This document shows positions 8,567 to 17,176 of a stretch of DNA of 64,000 nt, piece by piece. Both the position numbers and the translations under genes were made by a program. The stretch covers positions 2,754,691-2,818,690 of the forward strand of contig NZ_LT635801.1 of assembly GCF_900128495.1 (NCBI RefSeq), given 5' to 3'. Origin of the DNA: Bacteroides ilei (GTDB taxonomy: Bacteria; Bacteroidota; Bacteroidia; Bacteroidales; Bacteroidaceae). Within the stretch, counting starts at the first letter, position 1; each line of letters starts with the position of its first letter. The notes beneath the pieces were generated by a model that searched no databases, was not told the origin of the DNA, and was given only the letters and a program-made list of their open reading frames with translations.

Positions 8567-8613
8567 ACGCATTTACCGGCAACCTACCAATATACGGCCA
8601 TCGGTAAATGCGT
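8567..8613. terminator. Inverted repeat between manC and the TonB receptor fragment
   Basis: A 12-bp perfect stem (ACGCATTTACCG / CGGTAAATGCGT) with a 23-base loop lies between two converging genes. T tracts beside it are weak, so its role as bidirectional terminator is likely but not certain. Confidence 0.5.
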
Positions 8614-9685
8614 TTCTGTCAATATTCGAAAGTAATGCCTAACGTCGGCAGCAAAGTGCCGCTTTCCTGACCGATCGACTTCATCACATAACGCTGTTCC
8701 GACAACGGAGCCGAAGGATTCTCTATCACCCCGGTACTCATCCACACGTCCTGCTGTTTCAATTTGCTGCCCGTAATGTTCTGGATATCCAGATAGATGC
8801 CGAACATGCATTTCTTCCAATAGAAGACCTTGTCTACACGCACGTCTACCCTCGCATAGGCCGATAACCGCTCCGTATTGTAACGGCTGTAATCGAAATA
8901 GGCCTTTCCCTGCGCATCCCAGGCCTCCACCAATGAAGATTTATCGAGATCGTATGGCGTATAAGGCGACCCTCCTATGCAGCTCACCCTCAGTCCGGCA
9001 CTCCAGTTTTTCGGGAAATTATAGGTACCCGAAGCATTCCAGATAAAACGGTTGTCCCAGGCGGACGGCACATAAGCACTTTCGCCTTCTTTTCTGAACT
9101 CACTCTTGAAGAGGGTTAGCGAGGAAGACAGATTCAGCTTTTGCCGCAATAGCCACCTGAACATCAATTCCAGTCCGTAGGAACGGCCTTCTGCACCGGA
9201 TACCAGCCGCTCATTACCGATCACTCCGTAGTCATTCCCCTTACAGGACAAAGGGATTCCATCATTGACCGACAACGGCATGTGGTCATAATACTTATAG
9301 AAACCTTCCAGAGTAAGTTCCATATTTTCACCGGGACGCCATGCCAGCCCTACACTTTCCTGCGAAACGGAAATATAACGCAGATCCCGGTTTACATAAT
9401 TACCATCTGTATCCTTAAAGCCTAAAGCAGTATAGGCAGGCAACTGATAATAAAGTCCCATGTTACCGCTCAGAAACCATCCGTCGGCAATCCGCCATGA
9501 CACCGACATACGGGGCGACAACTGACGCCAGAGCTCCTTCATTTCATCATTGAAGTCATTCCCGTCCGTACGTACTCCCAAAGATGCGGTAAATCCTTCA
9601 TCGGGCGATTCATAGTCCATGGATGCATACAACCCGTAACGCCAGAGACCCATAGCTGTACGGTATTCCAAAACCCGGGGATCCT

Positions 9686-9693
9686 TTATGAAA
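9686..9693. repeat. Left 8-bp target-site duplication
   Basis: TTATGAAA directly before the element; the identical copy is at 10784-10791. IS1595-family elements make 8-bp duplications. Confidence 0.85.
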
Positions 9694-10783
9694 AATGAAT
9701 GTCCGCAAACGTCCAAATTAGCAAAGTTTAAACAGGCTATGAGATGCCAATGCAGGCATAGGAACAGAATTTGCAGGCACTCCCTGTAAAACAATTGAAA
9801 GGAAACACAATGAATCTGCTTGACTTCTACCGTCAATATCCTGACGAAAGCTCCTGCGAGGAGGCTCTCCGTCGTTTCCGTGAACGCCACGGTCTTTTCT
9901 GTAGCCGCTGCGGCGGTTTGCGTTTGAGTTGGAATCCGAGCCACCGTTCTTGGACCTGCATGGACTGTAAGCATGAGATGACCTTGCGTTCCGGTACTGT
10001 GATGCAGGGAAGCAACCTGCCCATCCGCGACTGGTTCGCCGCCATGTACCTTCTGACGGCGACCAGACGTGCCATATCCTCCAAGGAAATCCAACGCCAA
10101 CTGGGGCGCAAGCGTTACCAGCCCGTATGGGAAATGGTGCACAAGCTTCGTGACGTGATGGGCAAGCGTGACGCACGCTATAATCTTCATGGAGATGTGG
10201 AGATAGACGAAGGGTTCTTCTCCACCGAGACGCCTGAGGCTCAGAAAAACTGCCCGCTCAAACGTGGACGTGGAAGCCAGCGCAAGACATCCGTCCTTGT
10301 CATGGCTGAAAGCAGTTTCCCGGACACTCCTTCCGATAAGAAGCGGAGTACCCCTAAAATCGTGGGACACATAAAGATGGAGGTAATAGACGATTTGAAG
10401 GCTTCCACCGAAACTCCCAGGATAAAACAGGCGACAGACGGGAAGGCAAATGCCACTACGGACGGTTCCAGCACATACGCATCCCTTGAAAAGGACGGGG
10501 CAGTGGCTTCCCACAAGGCCGTTGTCATGGATGACAAGAAAAAAGTCGGAAAGGTTCTACCTTGGGTACATATCGCCATCAGCAACGCCAAGAGGAGCAT
10601 CCTTGACACCTACCATGACATAAAGGCGGAATTCCTGCAACTCTACCTTAACGAATTCTGCTACAAGTTCAACCGAAGGTATTTCGGTTTTAGGCTCTTT
10701 GAGAGGTTGGAACTCTGTGCTTGCACTTATAGAGCTGAGTTTAAACATCGAATTTACTAATTGGATATTTGCGGACATTCATC
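9694..10783 (+). mobile_element. IS1595-family (ISXO2-type) insertion sequence
   Basis: A 1090-bp element with near-perfect terminal inverted repeats. The core ATGAATGTCCGCAAA occurs at 9695-9709 and inverted at 10768-10782; similarity continues inward with mismatches (TCCAA, TTAG). It carries one transposase gene on the plus strand and is flanked by the 8-bp repeats TTATGAAA. It is inserted against the direction of the TonB receptor gene. Transposase and ends look intact, so the element may be active. Confidence 0.93.
9810..10760 (+). CDS. IS1595-family transposase
   Basis: About 316 residues. I chose ATG 9810 (MNLLDFYRQYPDESSCEEAL), preceded by AAAGGAAA, because the family normally begins this way; the frame is open back to 9771. 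An N-terminal zinc ribbon is visible (CSRCGG and CMDCKH). The ISXO2-like catalytic domain shows VEIDEGFF (first Asp), TDGSSTYASL (second Asp), and HIAISNAKRSILDTYHDIKA with the Asn typical of this family, followed by LNEFCYKFNRR. No frameshift or internal stop is seen. It catalyses movement of the element that split the receptor gene. Confidence 0.92.
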   Translation: MNLLDFYRQYPDESSCEEALRRFRERHGLFCSRCGGLRLSWNPSHRSWTCMDCKHEMTLRSGTVMQGSNLPIRDWFAAMYLLTATRRAISSKEIQRQLGRKRYQPVWEMVHKLRDVMGKRDARYNLHGDVEIDEGFFSTETPEAQKNCPLKRGRGSQRKTSVLVMAESSFPDTPSDKKRSTPKIVGHIKMEVIDDLKASTETPRIKQATDGKANATTDGSSTYASLEKDGAVASHKAVVMDDKKKVGKVLPWVHIAISNAKRSILDTYHDIKAEFLQLYLNEFCYKFNRRYFGFRLFERLELCACTYRAEFKHRIY

Positions 10784-10791
10784 TTATGAAA
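10784..10791. repeat. Right 8-bp target-site duplication
   Basis: TTATGAAA, identical to 9686-9693, directly after the right inverted repeat. Confidence 0.85.
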
Positions 10792-12146
10792 AGTTTCTGG
10801 TAAGTACGGTTGGTATACTGCGAGAAACCCAGTTCGATACCGGCATTCAGTTTCCAGTTTGCCCAAGACGAAGTATTTTCCATGCGCAATTTTGTTTCCT
10901 GTTCTACAGACCGCAGGTTCAAGGTCAGGTTGTCGGGAGAACTTTCATCATTATCCTTATACTTGATGTTACGGTTGTTCAGATAACTGTGGCTCAACGT
11001 AACCGACTGTACATGTTTCCCCGCATAATGCCGGTATACCCCACCTACCGTAAAGGTCTCCTGGTTTATAGTAGGGAGGTAGCTCAGCAGGTATTCACTG
11101 TCTTCCCCGTCAATATCGAAATTCAACTTCATCCGGTCTATTCCCCCCAGGCCAAGCAGCGTCAGTTCATTATGCGCATCGAACCGAGTCTTTATCTTGA
11201 ACGAAGCATCGGTATAGGCCGGCAGGAAAGGCAGCCCCAAAATCTTGAACAACATCTGCAGGTACGACTGCCGTACAGACACTATATACGATGTCCGGTC
11301 GCCCAAATGTCCGTTAGAGCTCAACGAGACTTCCGACGCCCCTAAAGTTGCCTTCACCGAATTCTCCTCCATATCTCCGTCGCGAAGGCGGAAATCGAGG
11401 ATGGAGCTCAAGGCATTCCCTTTACTGGCCGGAAACGCCCCGCTATAGAAATTCACACTGCGGATAAGATCGGCATCAATCAGTCCTACAGGACCGCCCG
11501 AAGCGCCTTGTGTACTGAAGTGGTTAATGTTCGGAATTTCGACACCATCCAGATAAAAACGGTTCTCGGAAGGACCGCCGCCCCGCACTATCAGGTCGTT
11601 CCGATAGCCGACCGGTGAAAAGGCGACTCCCGGGTAGTTCTGGACCACTCTTGAAATGTCCCGGTTAGCACCGGGCACCTTTTCAATTTCCTGCATGCCG
11701 ATAACCCGCAGGCTTACCGGGCTTTCCGTCACCCTCGGGAAAGGAGTAGCCGTAACCGTTATACCTGCAAGTTGAGCGTCTTCCTCTTCCATTTCAATCT
11801 GAATATGAGGTGTCCGGTGGTTTACCCTGTATTCTGGTGTGAATACAGTCTTATACCCCAACATAGAAGCCTGCAACCGATAGATTCCGGGAGGTACCTG
11901 TTCTATGACAAAGTGCCCATCGGAATCGGTCGATGCCCCCACAGCCAGTCCTACCACCAGGACATTCACATATTCCAGAGGCTGGCGGCTTACCTTATCT
12001 ATAACCGTACCTTCCACCCGATACGTCTGCCCCCAGACTGAAAGGACTCCCGACAGCATACACAACCACAAGACGACCCATTTTTTCATTGTGTCACGTT
12101 TTAAAATTAACAGCCTAAAGATAACTATTTTACAACCAAAAGGCAT

Positions 12147-12178
12147 AAAAAAAGTCATCCTTTTCAGGATGACTTTTC
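12147..12178 (-). terminator. Terminator after the HIT gene
   Basis: Perfect 10-bp stem (AAAGTCATCC / GGATGACTTT), 6-base loop, followed on the minus strand by a run of T residues. Confidence 0.85.
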
Positions 12179-12206
12179 ACTTTATATCAAACAAGGAGTT
12201 ATCTGA

Positions 12207-12611
12207 TTATGCCTTACCTTCCCAGGCTTTATTGATAGCTTCAGCTATAGACTTGAATTCTTCACTAGTCAGTTCCAGCTTCGGATTCGAAAACAACATA
12301 TCCGACTCCTTCTGCATCGGAATCAGATGGATATGCGCATGAGGTACTTCCAGACCGATTACGGCTTCACCCACTTTACGGCACGGAAAAACCTTCTGGA
12401 TAGCCAGTGCCACATGTTTGGCAAACACATGCATGGCGGCCAGCTCTTCATCGCTCAAGTCATAGATATAGTCCACTTCACGTTTCGGGACCACCAACGT
12501 ATGCCCCTTCACCAGCGGATTGATATCCAGGAATGCATAAAACTTGTCATCCTCAGCCACCTTGTAGCTAGGGATTTCTCCTGCAATAATTTTACTGAAT
12601 ATTGTTGCCAT
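12207..12611 (-). CDS. HIT-family (histidine triad) nucleotide-binding protein
   Basis: A 134-residue cytoplasmic HINT-like protein. The opening MATIFSKIIAGEIPSYKVAED, the central phrase VKGHTLVVPKREVDYIYDL and the triad HAHIHLIPM (His-x-His-x-His) are diagnostic. Family members hydrolyse phosphoramidates such as AMP-lysine; the physiological substrate is often unclear. It lies 52 bases downstream of greA on the same strand, with a hairpin between, so it may be partly co-transcribed. A strong terminator follows. Confidence 0.93.
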   Translation of the reverse strand: MATIFSKIIAGEIPSYKVAEDDKFYAFLDINPLVKGHTLVVPKREVDYIYDLSDEELAAMHVFAKHVALAIQKVFPCRKVGEAVIGLEVPHAHIHLIPMQKESDMLFSNPKLELTSEEFKSIAEAINKAWEGKA

Positions 12612-12627
12612 AATTTATAAATTAAGA

Positions 12628-12657
12628 AGGCAGACCGGCACAAAAGCCGGCCTGCCT
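12628..12657 (-). terminator. Hairpin between greA and the HIT gene
   Basis: Arms AGGCAGACCGGC and GCCGGCCTGCCT (one mismatch) with a 6-base loop, just past the greA stop. The T tract is weak (TTCTTAATTT), so it may only partly terminate. Confidence 0.55.
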
Positions 12658-12662
12658 GACGG

Positions 12663-13127
12663 TTAAAATGATATTCCTGTAATTTCCAGACTGATTTTAC
12701 CTTGCGGGATAGTGATTTCGGCCACGTCACCCACCTTCTTGCCCAACAGACCCTGGGCAATCGGGGTGTTTACGGAAATCTTGCCTTCCTTCAGGTTCGC
12801 TTCAGTTTCCGATACGATGGTATAGGCCATCTTCATTCCATTCTTCACATTCTTCAGTTCTACACGTGACAGAATCTGCACAGTATCGGCCTTCAACTTG
12901 GATGTATCGATAATCTTGGCATCACCGATAGTAGCCTTCAACTGGTTAATCTTCATTTCCAACAGCCCTTGAGCTTCCTTCGCCGCATCGTATTCGGCAT
13001 TTTCCGACAAGTCACCCTTATCACGTGCCTCCGCAATGGCGGCCACAATTCTCGGACGCTCTACCGATTCCAGGCGCTTTAATTCGGCAACCAGTTTCTG
13101 GTAGCCCTCTTCTGACATATAAGCCAT
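12663..13127 (-). CDS. greA: Transcription elongation factor GreA
   Basis: A 154-residue RNA-polymerase cleavage factor that rescues backtracked complexes. The N-terminal coiled coil carries the acidic tip GDLSENAEYDAAKEAQ, in which the Asp/Glu residues needed for cleavage are present. The C-terminal FKBP-like domain ends NTPIAQGLLGKKVGDVAEI. Length matches GreA exactly. Unusually for this phylum, a strong Shine-Dalgarno AGGAGG lies at 13135-13140. Its promoter is at 13250-13279, and a terminator-like hairpin sits in the leader at 13185-13222. Confidence 0.97.
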   Translation of the reverse strand: MAYMSEEGYQKLVAELKRLESVERPRIVAAIAEARDKGDLSENAEYDAAKEAQGLLEMKINQLKATIGDAKIIDTSKLKADTVQILSRVELKNVKNGMKMAYTIVSETEANLKEGKISVNTPIAQGLLGKKVGDVAEITIPQGKISLEITGISF

Positions 13128-13184
13128 AATGATTCCTCCTTAAAATATTCGTTATTAAATTAAATTTTATTTATTCTCTTTCCT

Positions 13185-13222
13185 ATAAAACAAAAAAGAA
13201 TCCCGGCACATCAAGATATGCC
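13185..13222 (-). promoter_or_regulatory. Terminator-like hairpin in the greA leader
   Basis: On the minus strand a 10-bp stem (CCGGCATATC / GATGTGCCGG, one mismatch, 2-base centre) is followed by TTCTTTTTTGTTTT. It lies downstream of the greA promoter and 60 bases before the start codon. It could end transcripts from the lipoprotein gene upstream, attenuate greA, or release a short leader RNA. Confidence 0.6.
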
Positions 13223-13249
13223 GGAACCCTTCCTTCATATGATTTATGG

Positions 13250-13279
13250 CAAAGGTAGCCTTTTTTATGATAACCACAA
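13250..13279 (-). promoter_or_regulatory. greA promoter
   Basis: Minus-strand TTG at 13277-13279, a 19-base spacer and TACCTTTG at 13250-13257: both boxes of the Bacteroidota consensus at ideal distance. Transcription should begin near 13246. Confidence 0.8.
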
Positions 13280-13316
13280 GTACCTTAGCCAACTATTTTA
13301 CATGCTTTTCAACATG

Positions 13317-14462
13317 TTATAATAAATTCTTAATTGCCGCTTCCACATCAACCTTTTCATCCAGACGCTGCGTCAGCTCGTTGTTACGGTTCACCAGGAA
13401 CGAAGTAGGCAACTGCTGTACACCATAAAGGCGGACATAAGTGGAATAAGGTCCTTGAGGATCGCGGACACAGATCCACGGCAGATTGTCGGCCGCCGTC
13501 TTCCAATAGTGCTCGTCAGTATCGAACGAAATCTGATAGATTTCCAGACCTTGCGGCGCATACTTGTCATACAGCTCACGCAAAAGCAGGTTACGTGCTC
13601 CCGACTGTGCATCGCCGTAAACGGTAAAGTCTATCAGAACCACCTTTCCCTTCAAGTCTGTCAGGTGACGGGTATTTCCGTCAATATCCTTCAAAGGAAT
13701 ATCGATGATAGACGTTTCCTGAATCTTGTCGGCAGGTATTTCCAAAGGTTTCACTTCAGGAGTACGGGTATTCTTCATACCTTTGATTACCATATTATAT
13801 AGGTTACGCGAACGGTCGGCATGCGGATACATGTTGGTCAGGCTGGTAGCTACAGCAGCAAAACACTTCACGTCATCCTTGCTGTTCAACGGATCGAAAA
13901 TCATATAACCGTTCAGTTCCTGAAACAAAGCAAAATAGGCATAAGCCTTATTCGGCTCTTTGTAGATATAATTACGCTTTACATTGTTTTTATAGGCATC
14001 TACCAGCACAGCAATACTGTCACGAGCAATTCCGATAGGCATTCCAGCCTTGGCCACTTCGTTCACCTTTTCCTGAAGGGCAGCCTGCAGTCCAACCAGT
14101 TCCTTGATTTTCGTATTGTTTTCGGAACCTTCAATCTGGTAATCCGTAGCGAAATTATTGAAATCGGCCTTTACACTGACTGTTTCCGTTGAATCGACAG
14201 AAAAATTGATGACTTTATCTTCAATCCGGAGACGGTAGAATTCAGGAGATTCAGGACGGGTTCCCGAGAACTTGAAGGAACCTCCATCATCAAGCTTGGC
14301 AGAATCCAGGGCAACGATACCTTCCAGTCCGGTCTGTTCAAAATAGAGCATCTTGTCAGCAGCATCGGTCACGGAACCTTGCACTTTAAAAGCAGGCTCG
14401 TTGTTGCAGGCAGTAAAGCCTGTCAACAACAGCGCTGCGGCGATATAAGCATTTCTTTTCAT
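13317..14462 (-). CDS. DUF4369/thioredoxin-fold lipoprotein lacking the CXXC active site
   Basis: A 381-residue predicted lipoprotein (lipobox Leu-Thr-Gly-Phe-Thr-Ala-Cys near residue 19). It shares the layout of the gene at 5445: an N-terminal DUF4369 domain (PAFKVQGSVTDAADKMLYFE), a helical middle part and a C-terminal TlpA/AhpC-like thioredoxin fold with LTDLKGKVVLIDF and the cis-proline region YGVQQLPTSFLV. Where WCxxC is expected the sequence is IDFTVYGDAQSGARN, with no cysteine, so it cannot do normal thiol-disulfide exchange. It may be a binding or scaffold protein. It has its own promoter (14495-14523). Confidence 0.85.
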   Translation of the reverse strand: MKRNAYIAAALLLTGFTACNNEPAFKVQGSVTDAADKMLYFEQTGLEGIVALDSAKLDDGGSFKFSGTRPESPEFYRLRIEDKVINFSVDSTETVSVKADFNNFATDYQIEGSENNTKIKELVGLQAALQEKVNEVAKAGMPIGIARDSIAVLVDAYKNNVKRNYIYKEPNKAYAYFALFQELNGYMIFDPLNSKDDVKCFAAVATSLTNMYPHADRSRNLYNMVIKGMKNTRTPEVKPLEIPADKIQETSIIDIPLKDIDGNTRHLTDLKGKVVLIDFTVYGDAQSGARNLLLRELYDKYAPQGLEIYQISFDTDEHYWKTAADNLPWICVRDPQGPYSTYVRLYGVQQLPTSFLVNRNNELTQRLDEKVDVEAAIKNLL

Positions 14463-14494
14463 TGCTAGATTAATATTAACTTAATTTTGTGATG

Positions 14495-14523
14495 CAAAGA
14501 TACGGCTTTTCATGACTTCACAA
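14495..14523 (-). promoter_or_regulatory. Promoter of the CXXC-less lipoprotein gene
   Basis: Minus-strand TTG at 14521-14523, an 18-base spacer and TATCTTTG at 14495-14502, 33 bases before the ATG. Confidence 0.7.
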
Positions 14524-14620
14524 AGTTTTTAAGGTAAGTTATTGAAAGAAAAGAAAAAACTTTCTACATGACGGAAGGCAGGATACCGGCAGCCATATGT
14601 ATGTCGACGTCGGGAAAATC

Positions 14621-14708
14621 ATCTTATCACCCAAGTGATAAAATCTTTTCACTCCAGTGATAATATCTTATCACCTATGTGATGAGTTCTTTTCACCCTA
14701 GTGATAAG
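14621..14708. repeat. Four tandem 22-bp units, each an imperfect dyad TTATCAC-N4-GTGATAA
   Basis: Units start at 14621, 14643, 14665 and 14687 with no spacer between them. Each contains arms of 7 bases around a variable 4-base centre (CCAA, TCCA, CTAT, CCTA); units 2 and 4 have TTTTCAC as left arm and unit 3 has GTGATGA as right arm. Conserved arms with varying centres suggest repeated protein-binding sites, or small hairpins if transcribed. The array lies between the divergent lipoprotein promoter (14495-14523) and the pnp -7 box (14862-14869). No gene is visible in 14524-14620 or 14709-14861. Confidence 0.9.
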
Positions 14709-14861
14709 ATAATTATTCCTTCTGTAAAGAATCATACAGCAAGGTATGGCCCGGCACCGTTATCCGGAATCTTTCCGAAGCACAGTCTTCCGGATTGTAA
14801 CAAAACCACATTTTATAGAAACTTTTCTCTCATTTTCACCCGATTAGTCCAAATATATTTG

Positions 14862-14869
14862 TACCTTTG
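14862..14869 (+). promoter_or_regulatory. -7 box of pnp
   Basis: TACCTTTG, 40 bases before the pnp ATG. No clear -33 TTG. Confidence 0.6.
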
Positions 14870-14909
14870 GCACGAATTTTTAAGATGAAAATTATTTAAT
14901 CCAAATTTT

Positions 14910-17102
14910 ATGATCAATCCTATTGTTAAGACGATCGAGTTAGGCGATGGAAGAACCATCACCCTCGAAACGGGAAAGCTAGCAAAACAGGCAGATGGTG
15001 CTGTAATGCTACGCATGGGTAATACCATGTTGCTGGCTACTGTTTGTGCAGCAAAAGATGCAGTTCCCGGTACTGATTTTATGCCTCTGCAGGTAGAGTA
15101 TAAAGAGAAATATTCGGCATTCGGACGTTTCCCGGGTGGCTTTACCAAACGTGAAGGCAAAGCTTCTGACTATGAAATCCTGACCTGCCGTCTGGTTGAC
15201 CGCGCTCTCCGTCCGTTATTCCCGGACAATTTCCATGCAGAAGTTTACGTAAACATTATTCTTTTCTCGGCAGACGGCGTAGACATGCCCGATGCATTGG
15301 CTGGTTTGGCAGCTTCAGCAGCTTTGGCTGTATCAGATATACCGTTCGGCGGACCGATTTCTGAAGTACGTGTAGCACGTATCGACGGTAAATTCGTAAT
15401 CGATCCGACTTTCGAAGAACTGAAACGCGCTGATATGGACTTGATGGTAGCCGCTACCTACGAAAACATCATGATGGTAGAAGGTGAGATGAACGAAGTG
15501 AGCGAACAGGATTTGCTGGAAGCAATGAAATGTGCGCACGAAGCCATCAAGGTTCATTGCAAGGCACAGATGGAACTGATGGAAGAAGTCGGTTCTACAC
15601 AGAAACGTGAATACTGTCACGAAGAAAATGACGAAGACCTCCGCAAGGCTGTACACGATGCCTGCTACGACAAGGCATATGCCATCGCTCAGTCGGGTAA
15701 CAAGAACAAGCACGAACGCGAAGACGCCTTCACTGCCATCTGTGACGAATTCAAGGCACAGTTCACCGAAGAAGAACTGGAAGAAAAAGGTCCGATGATT
15801 GACCGTTACTACCATGACGTGGAAAAAGAGGCTATGCGCCGTTGCATCCTTGACGAAGGCAAACGTCTGGACGGCCGTACTACCACCGAGATCCGTCCGA
15901 TCTGGTGTGAAGTAAGTCCGCTGCCAGGTCCTCACGGTTCTTCTATCTTCACCCGTGGTGAAACACAGTCACTGAGTACAGTCACATTGGGTACCAAACT
16001 CGATGAAAAGATTGTAGACGACGTACTCGACCAGCATAAGGAACGCTTCCTGCTACACTACAACTTCCCTCCGTTCTCTACAGGTGAAGCCAAGGCACAG
16101 CGCGGTGTAGGCCGTCGTGAAATCGGTCACGGCCATCTGGCATGGCGTGCGTTGAAGGGACAGATCCCTGCCGATTACCCTTACTGCATACGTGTGGTTT
16201 CCGATATTCTGGAATCAAACGGTTCCTCTTCAATGGCTACGGTATGTGCCGGTACACTGGCATTGATGGATGCAGGTGTACCTATCAAGAATCCGGTATC
16301 TGGTATTGCAATGGGATTGATCAAGAATCCGGGCGAAGAGAAATACGCTGTATTGTCTGATATTCTGGGCGACGAAGACCACCTGGGCGATATGGACTTC
16401 AAGGTAACAGGAACAAAGAACGGTATCACCGCCACCCAGATGGATATCAAGTGTGACGGCCTGACATACGACATCCTTGAAAAGGCGCTGTTACAGGCAA
16501 AACAGGGACGTGAATACATTCTGGGCAAACTTACCGAATGTATTGCCGAACCTCGTCCTGAACTGAAACCTCACGCTCCACGTATCGAGACCATGACTAT
16601 TCCTAAGGAATTTATCGGTGCCGTAATCGGCCCGGGCGGTAAGATTATCCAGGGCATGCAGGAAGAGACCGGTGCAACCATCACCATCGAGGAAATTGAC
16701 GGAGTGGGCCGCATCGAAATTTCCGGCAACAACAAAAAATCCATCGATGACGCCATGCGTCTCATCAAAGGTATCGTAGCCGTTCCGGAAGTAGGTGAAG
16801 TCTACATGGGTAAGGTACGCTCAATCATGCCTTACGGCGCATTCGTTGAATTCCTCCCGGGCAAAGACGGTTTGCTGCACATTTCTGAAATCGACTGGAA
16901 ACGTCTGGAGACAATCGAAGAAGCCGGACTGAAGGAAGGTGACGAAATCGAAGTCAAGCTGTTGGATATTGACCCGAAGACAGGCAAGTTCAAACTTTCG
17001 CACAAGGTACTGACTCCGAAACCGGAAGGAATGCCTGAAGGTAACGGAAACAACCGTCCGAAACGTGAGCACAAGCCTCAACAGCACAAAGAACAGAAAT
17101 AA
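14910..17102 (+). CDS. pnp: Polyribonucleotide nucleotidyltransferase (PNPase)
   Basis: A 730-residue phosphorolytic 3'-5' exoribonuclease, part of RNA turnover. Domains in order: RNase PH 1 ([19 protein letters not shown], about residues 65-90), an all-helical linker, RNase PH 2 with [14 protein letters not shown] and the phosphate-site phrase [14 protein letters not shown], a KH domain with [12 protein letters not shown] (about 570-580) and an S1 domain ending with FKLSHKVL. The tail is basic and Q/K-rich ([13 protein letters not shown]). Length is normal. The long upstream region contains the 22-bp dyad array at 14621-14708; whether that controls pnp is unknown. In E. coli pnp is autoregulated through its leader; no similar leader is seen here. 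Confidence 0.98.
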   Translation: MINPIVKTIELGDGRTITLETGKLAKQADGAVMLRMGNTMLLATVCAAKDAVPGTDFMPLQVEYKEKYSAFGRFPGGFTKREGKASDYEILTCRLVDRALRPLFPDNFHAEVYVNIILFSADGVDMPDALAGLAASAALAVSDIPFGGPISEVRVARIDGKFVIDPTFEELKRADMDLMVAATYENIMMVEGEMNEVSEQDLLEAMKCAHEAIKVHCKAQMELMEEVGSTQKREYCHEENDEDLRKAVHDACYDKAYAIAQSGNKNKHEREDAFTAICDEFKAQFTEEELEEKGPMIDRYYHDVEKEAMRRCILDEGKRLDGRTTTEIRPIWCEVSPLPGPHGSSIFTRGETQSLSTVTLGTKLDEKIVDDVLDQHKERFLLHYNFPPFSTGEAKAQRGVGRREIGHGHLAWRALKGQIPADYPYCIRVVSDILESNGSSSMATVCAGTLALMDAGVPIKNPVSGIAMGLIKNPGEEKYAVLSDILGDEDHLGDMDFKVTGTKNGITATQMDIKCDGLTYDILEKALLQAKQGREYILGKLTECIAEPRPELKPHAPRIETMTIPKEFIGAVIGPGGKIIQGMQEETGATITIEEIDGVGRIEISGNNKKSIDDAMRLIKGIVAVPEVGEVYMGKVRSIMPYGAFVEFLPGKDGLLHISEIDWKRLETIEEAGLKEGDEIEVKLLDIDPKTGKFKLSHKVLTPKPEGMPEGNGNNRPKREHKPQQHKEQK

Positions 17103-17113
17103 GGAGTTCTCTA

Positions 17114-17160
17114 TAAAAAACAAAGGCTGAAGTCAATGACTTCAGCCTTTGTTTTTTATA
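17114..17160. terminator. Strong bidirectional terminator between pnp and GH43
   Basis: A perfect 23-bp stem (core CAAAGGCTGAAGTCA / TGACTTCAGCCTTTG) flanked by A and T runs on both sides, between converging genes. Confidence 0.92.
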
Positions 17161-17176
17161 TCCCGACTTCGGATAT

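Larger units (their letters stand above)
8619..12089 (-). pseudogene. TonB-dependent outer-membrane receptor interrupted by an insertion sequence
   Basis: Two halves of one gene are separated by the element at 9694-10783. The N-terminal half (ATG at 12089) has a signal peptide (MKKWVVLWLCMLSGVLSVWGQ), a carboxypeptidase-regulatory-like beta domain (about residues 22-110) and a TonB plug (VPGANRDISRVVQNYPGVAF, VRGGGPSENRFYLDGVEIP). It runs into a stop at 10779-10781 inside the element. The C-terminal half (9693 to 8619) holds the remaining barrel strands, ending with a terminal aromatic (GITFEY). Removing the element and one 8-bp repeat rejoins the frame as QKLFIKDPRVLEY and gives a protein of about 790 residues. 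No SusD partner is nearby. The ligand is unknown. An upstream in-frame ATG at 12158 is unlikely because it overlaps the HIT terminator. Confidence 0.93.

Noticed and set aside
8619..10514. A 631-codon minus-strand frame running from inside the insertion sequence into the receptor C-terminal half
   Set aside because: The first part is the antisense of the transposase and matches no protein; it is open by chance. Only the receptor part (9693 to 8619) is real.
14621..14708. CRISPR array
   Set aside because: Units are contiguous with no spacers, are too short and no cas gene is present.
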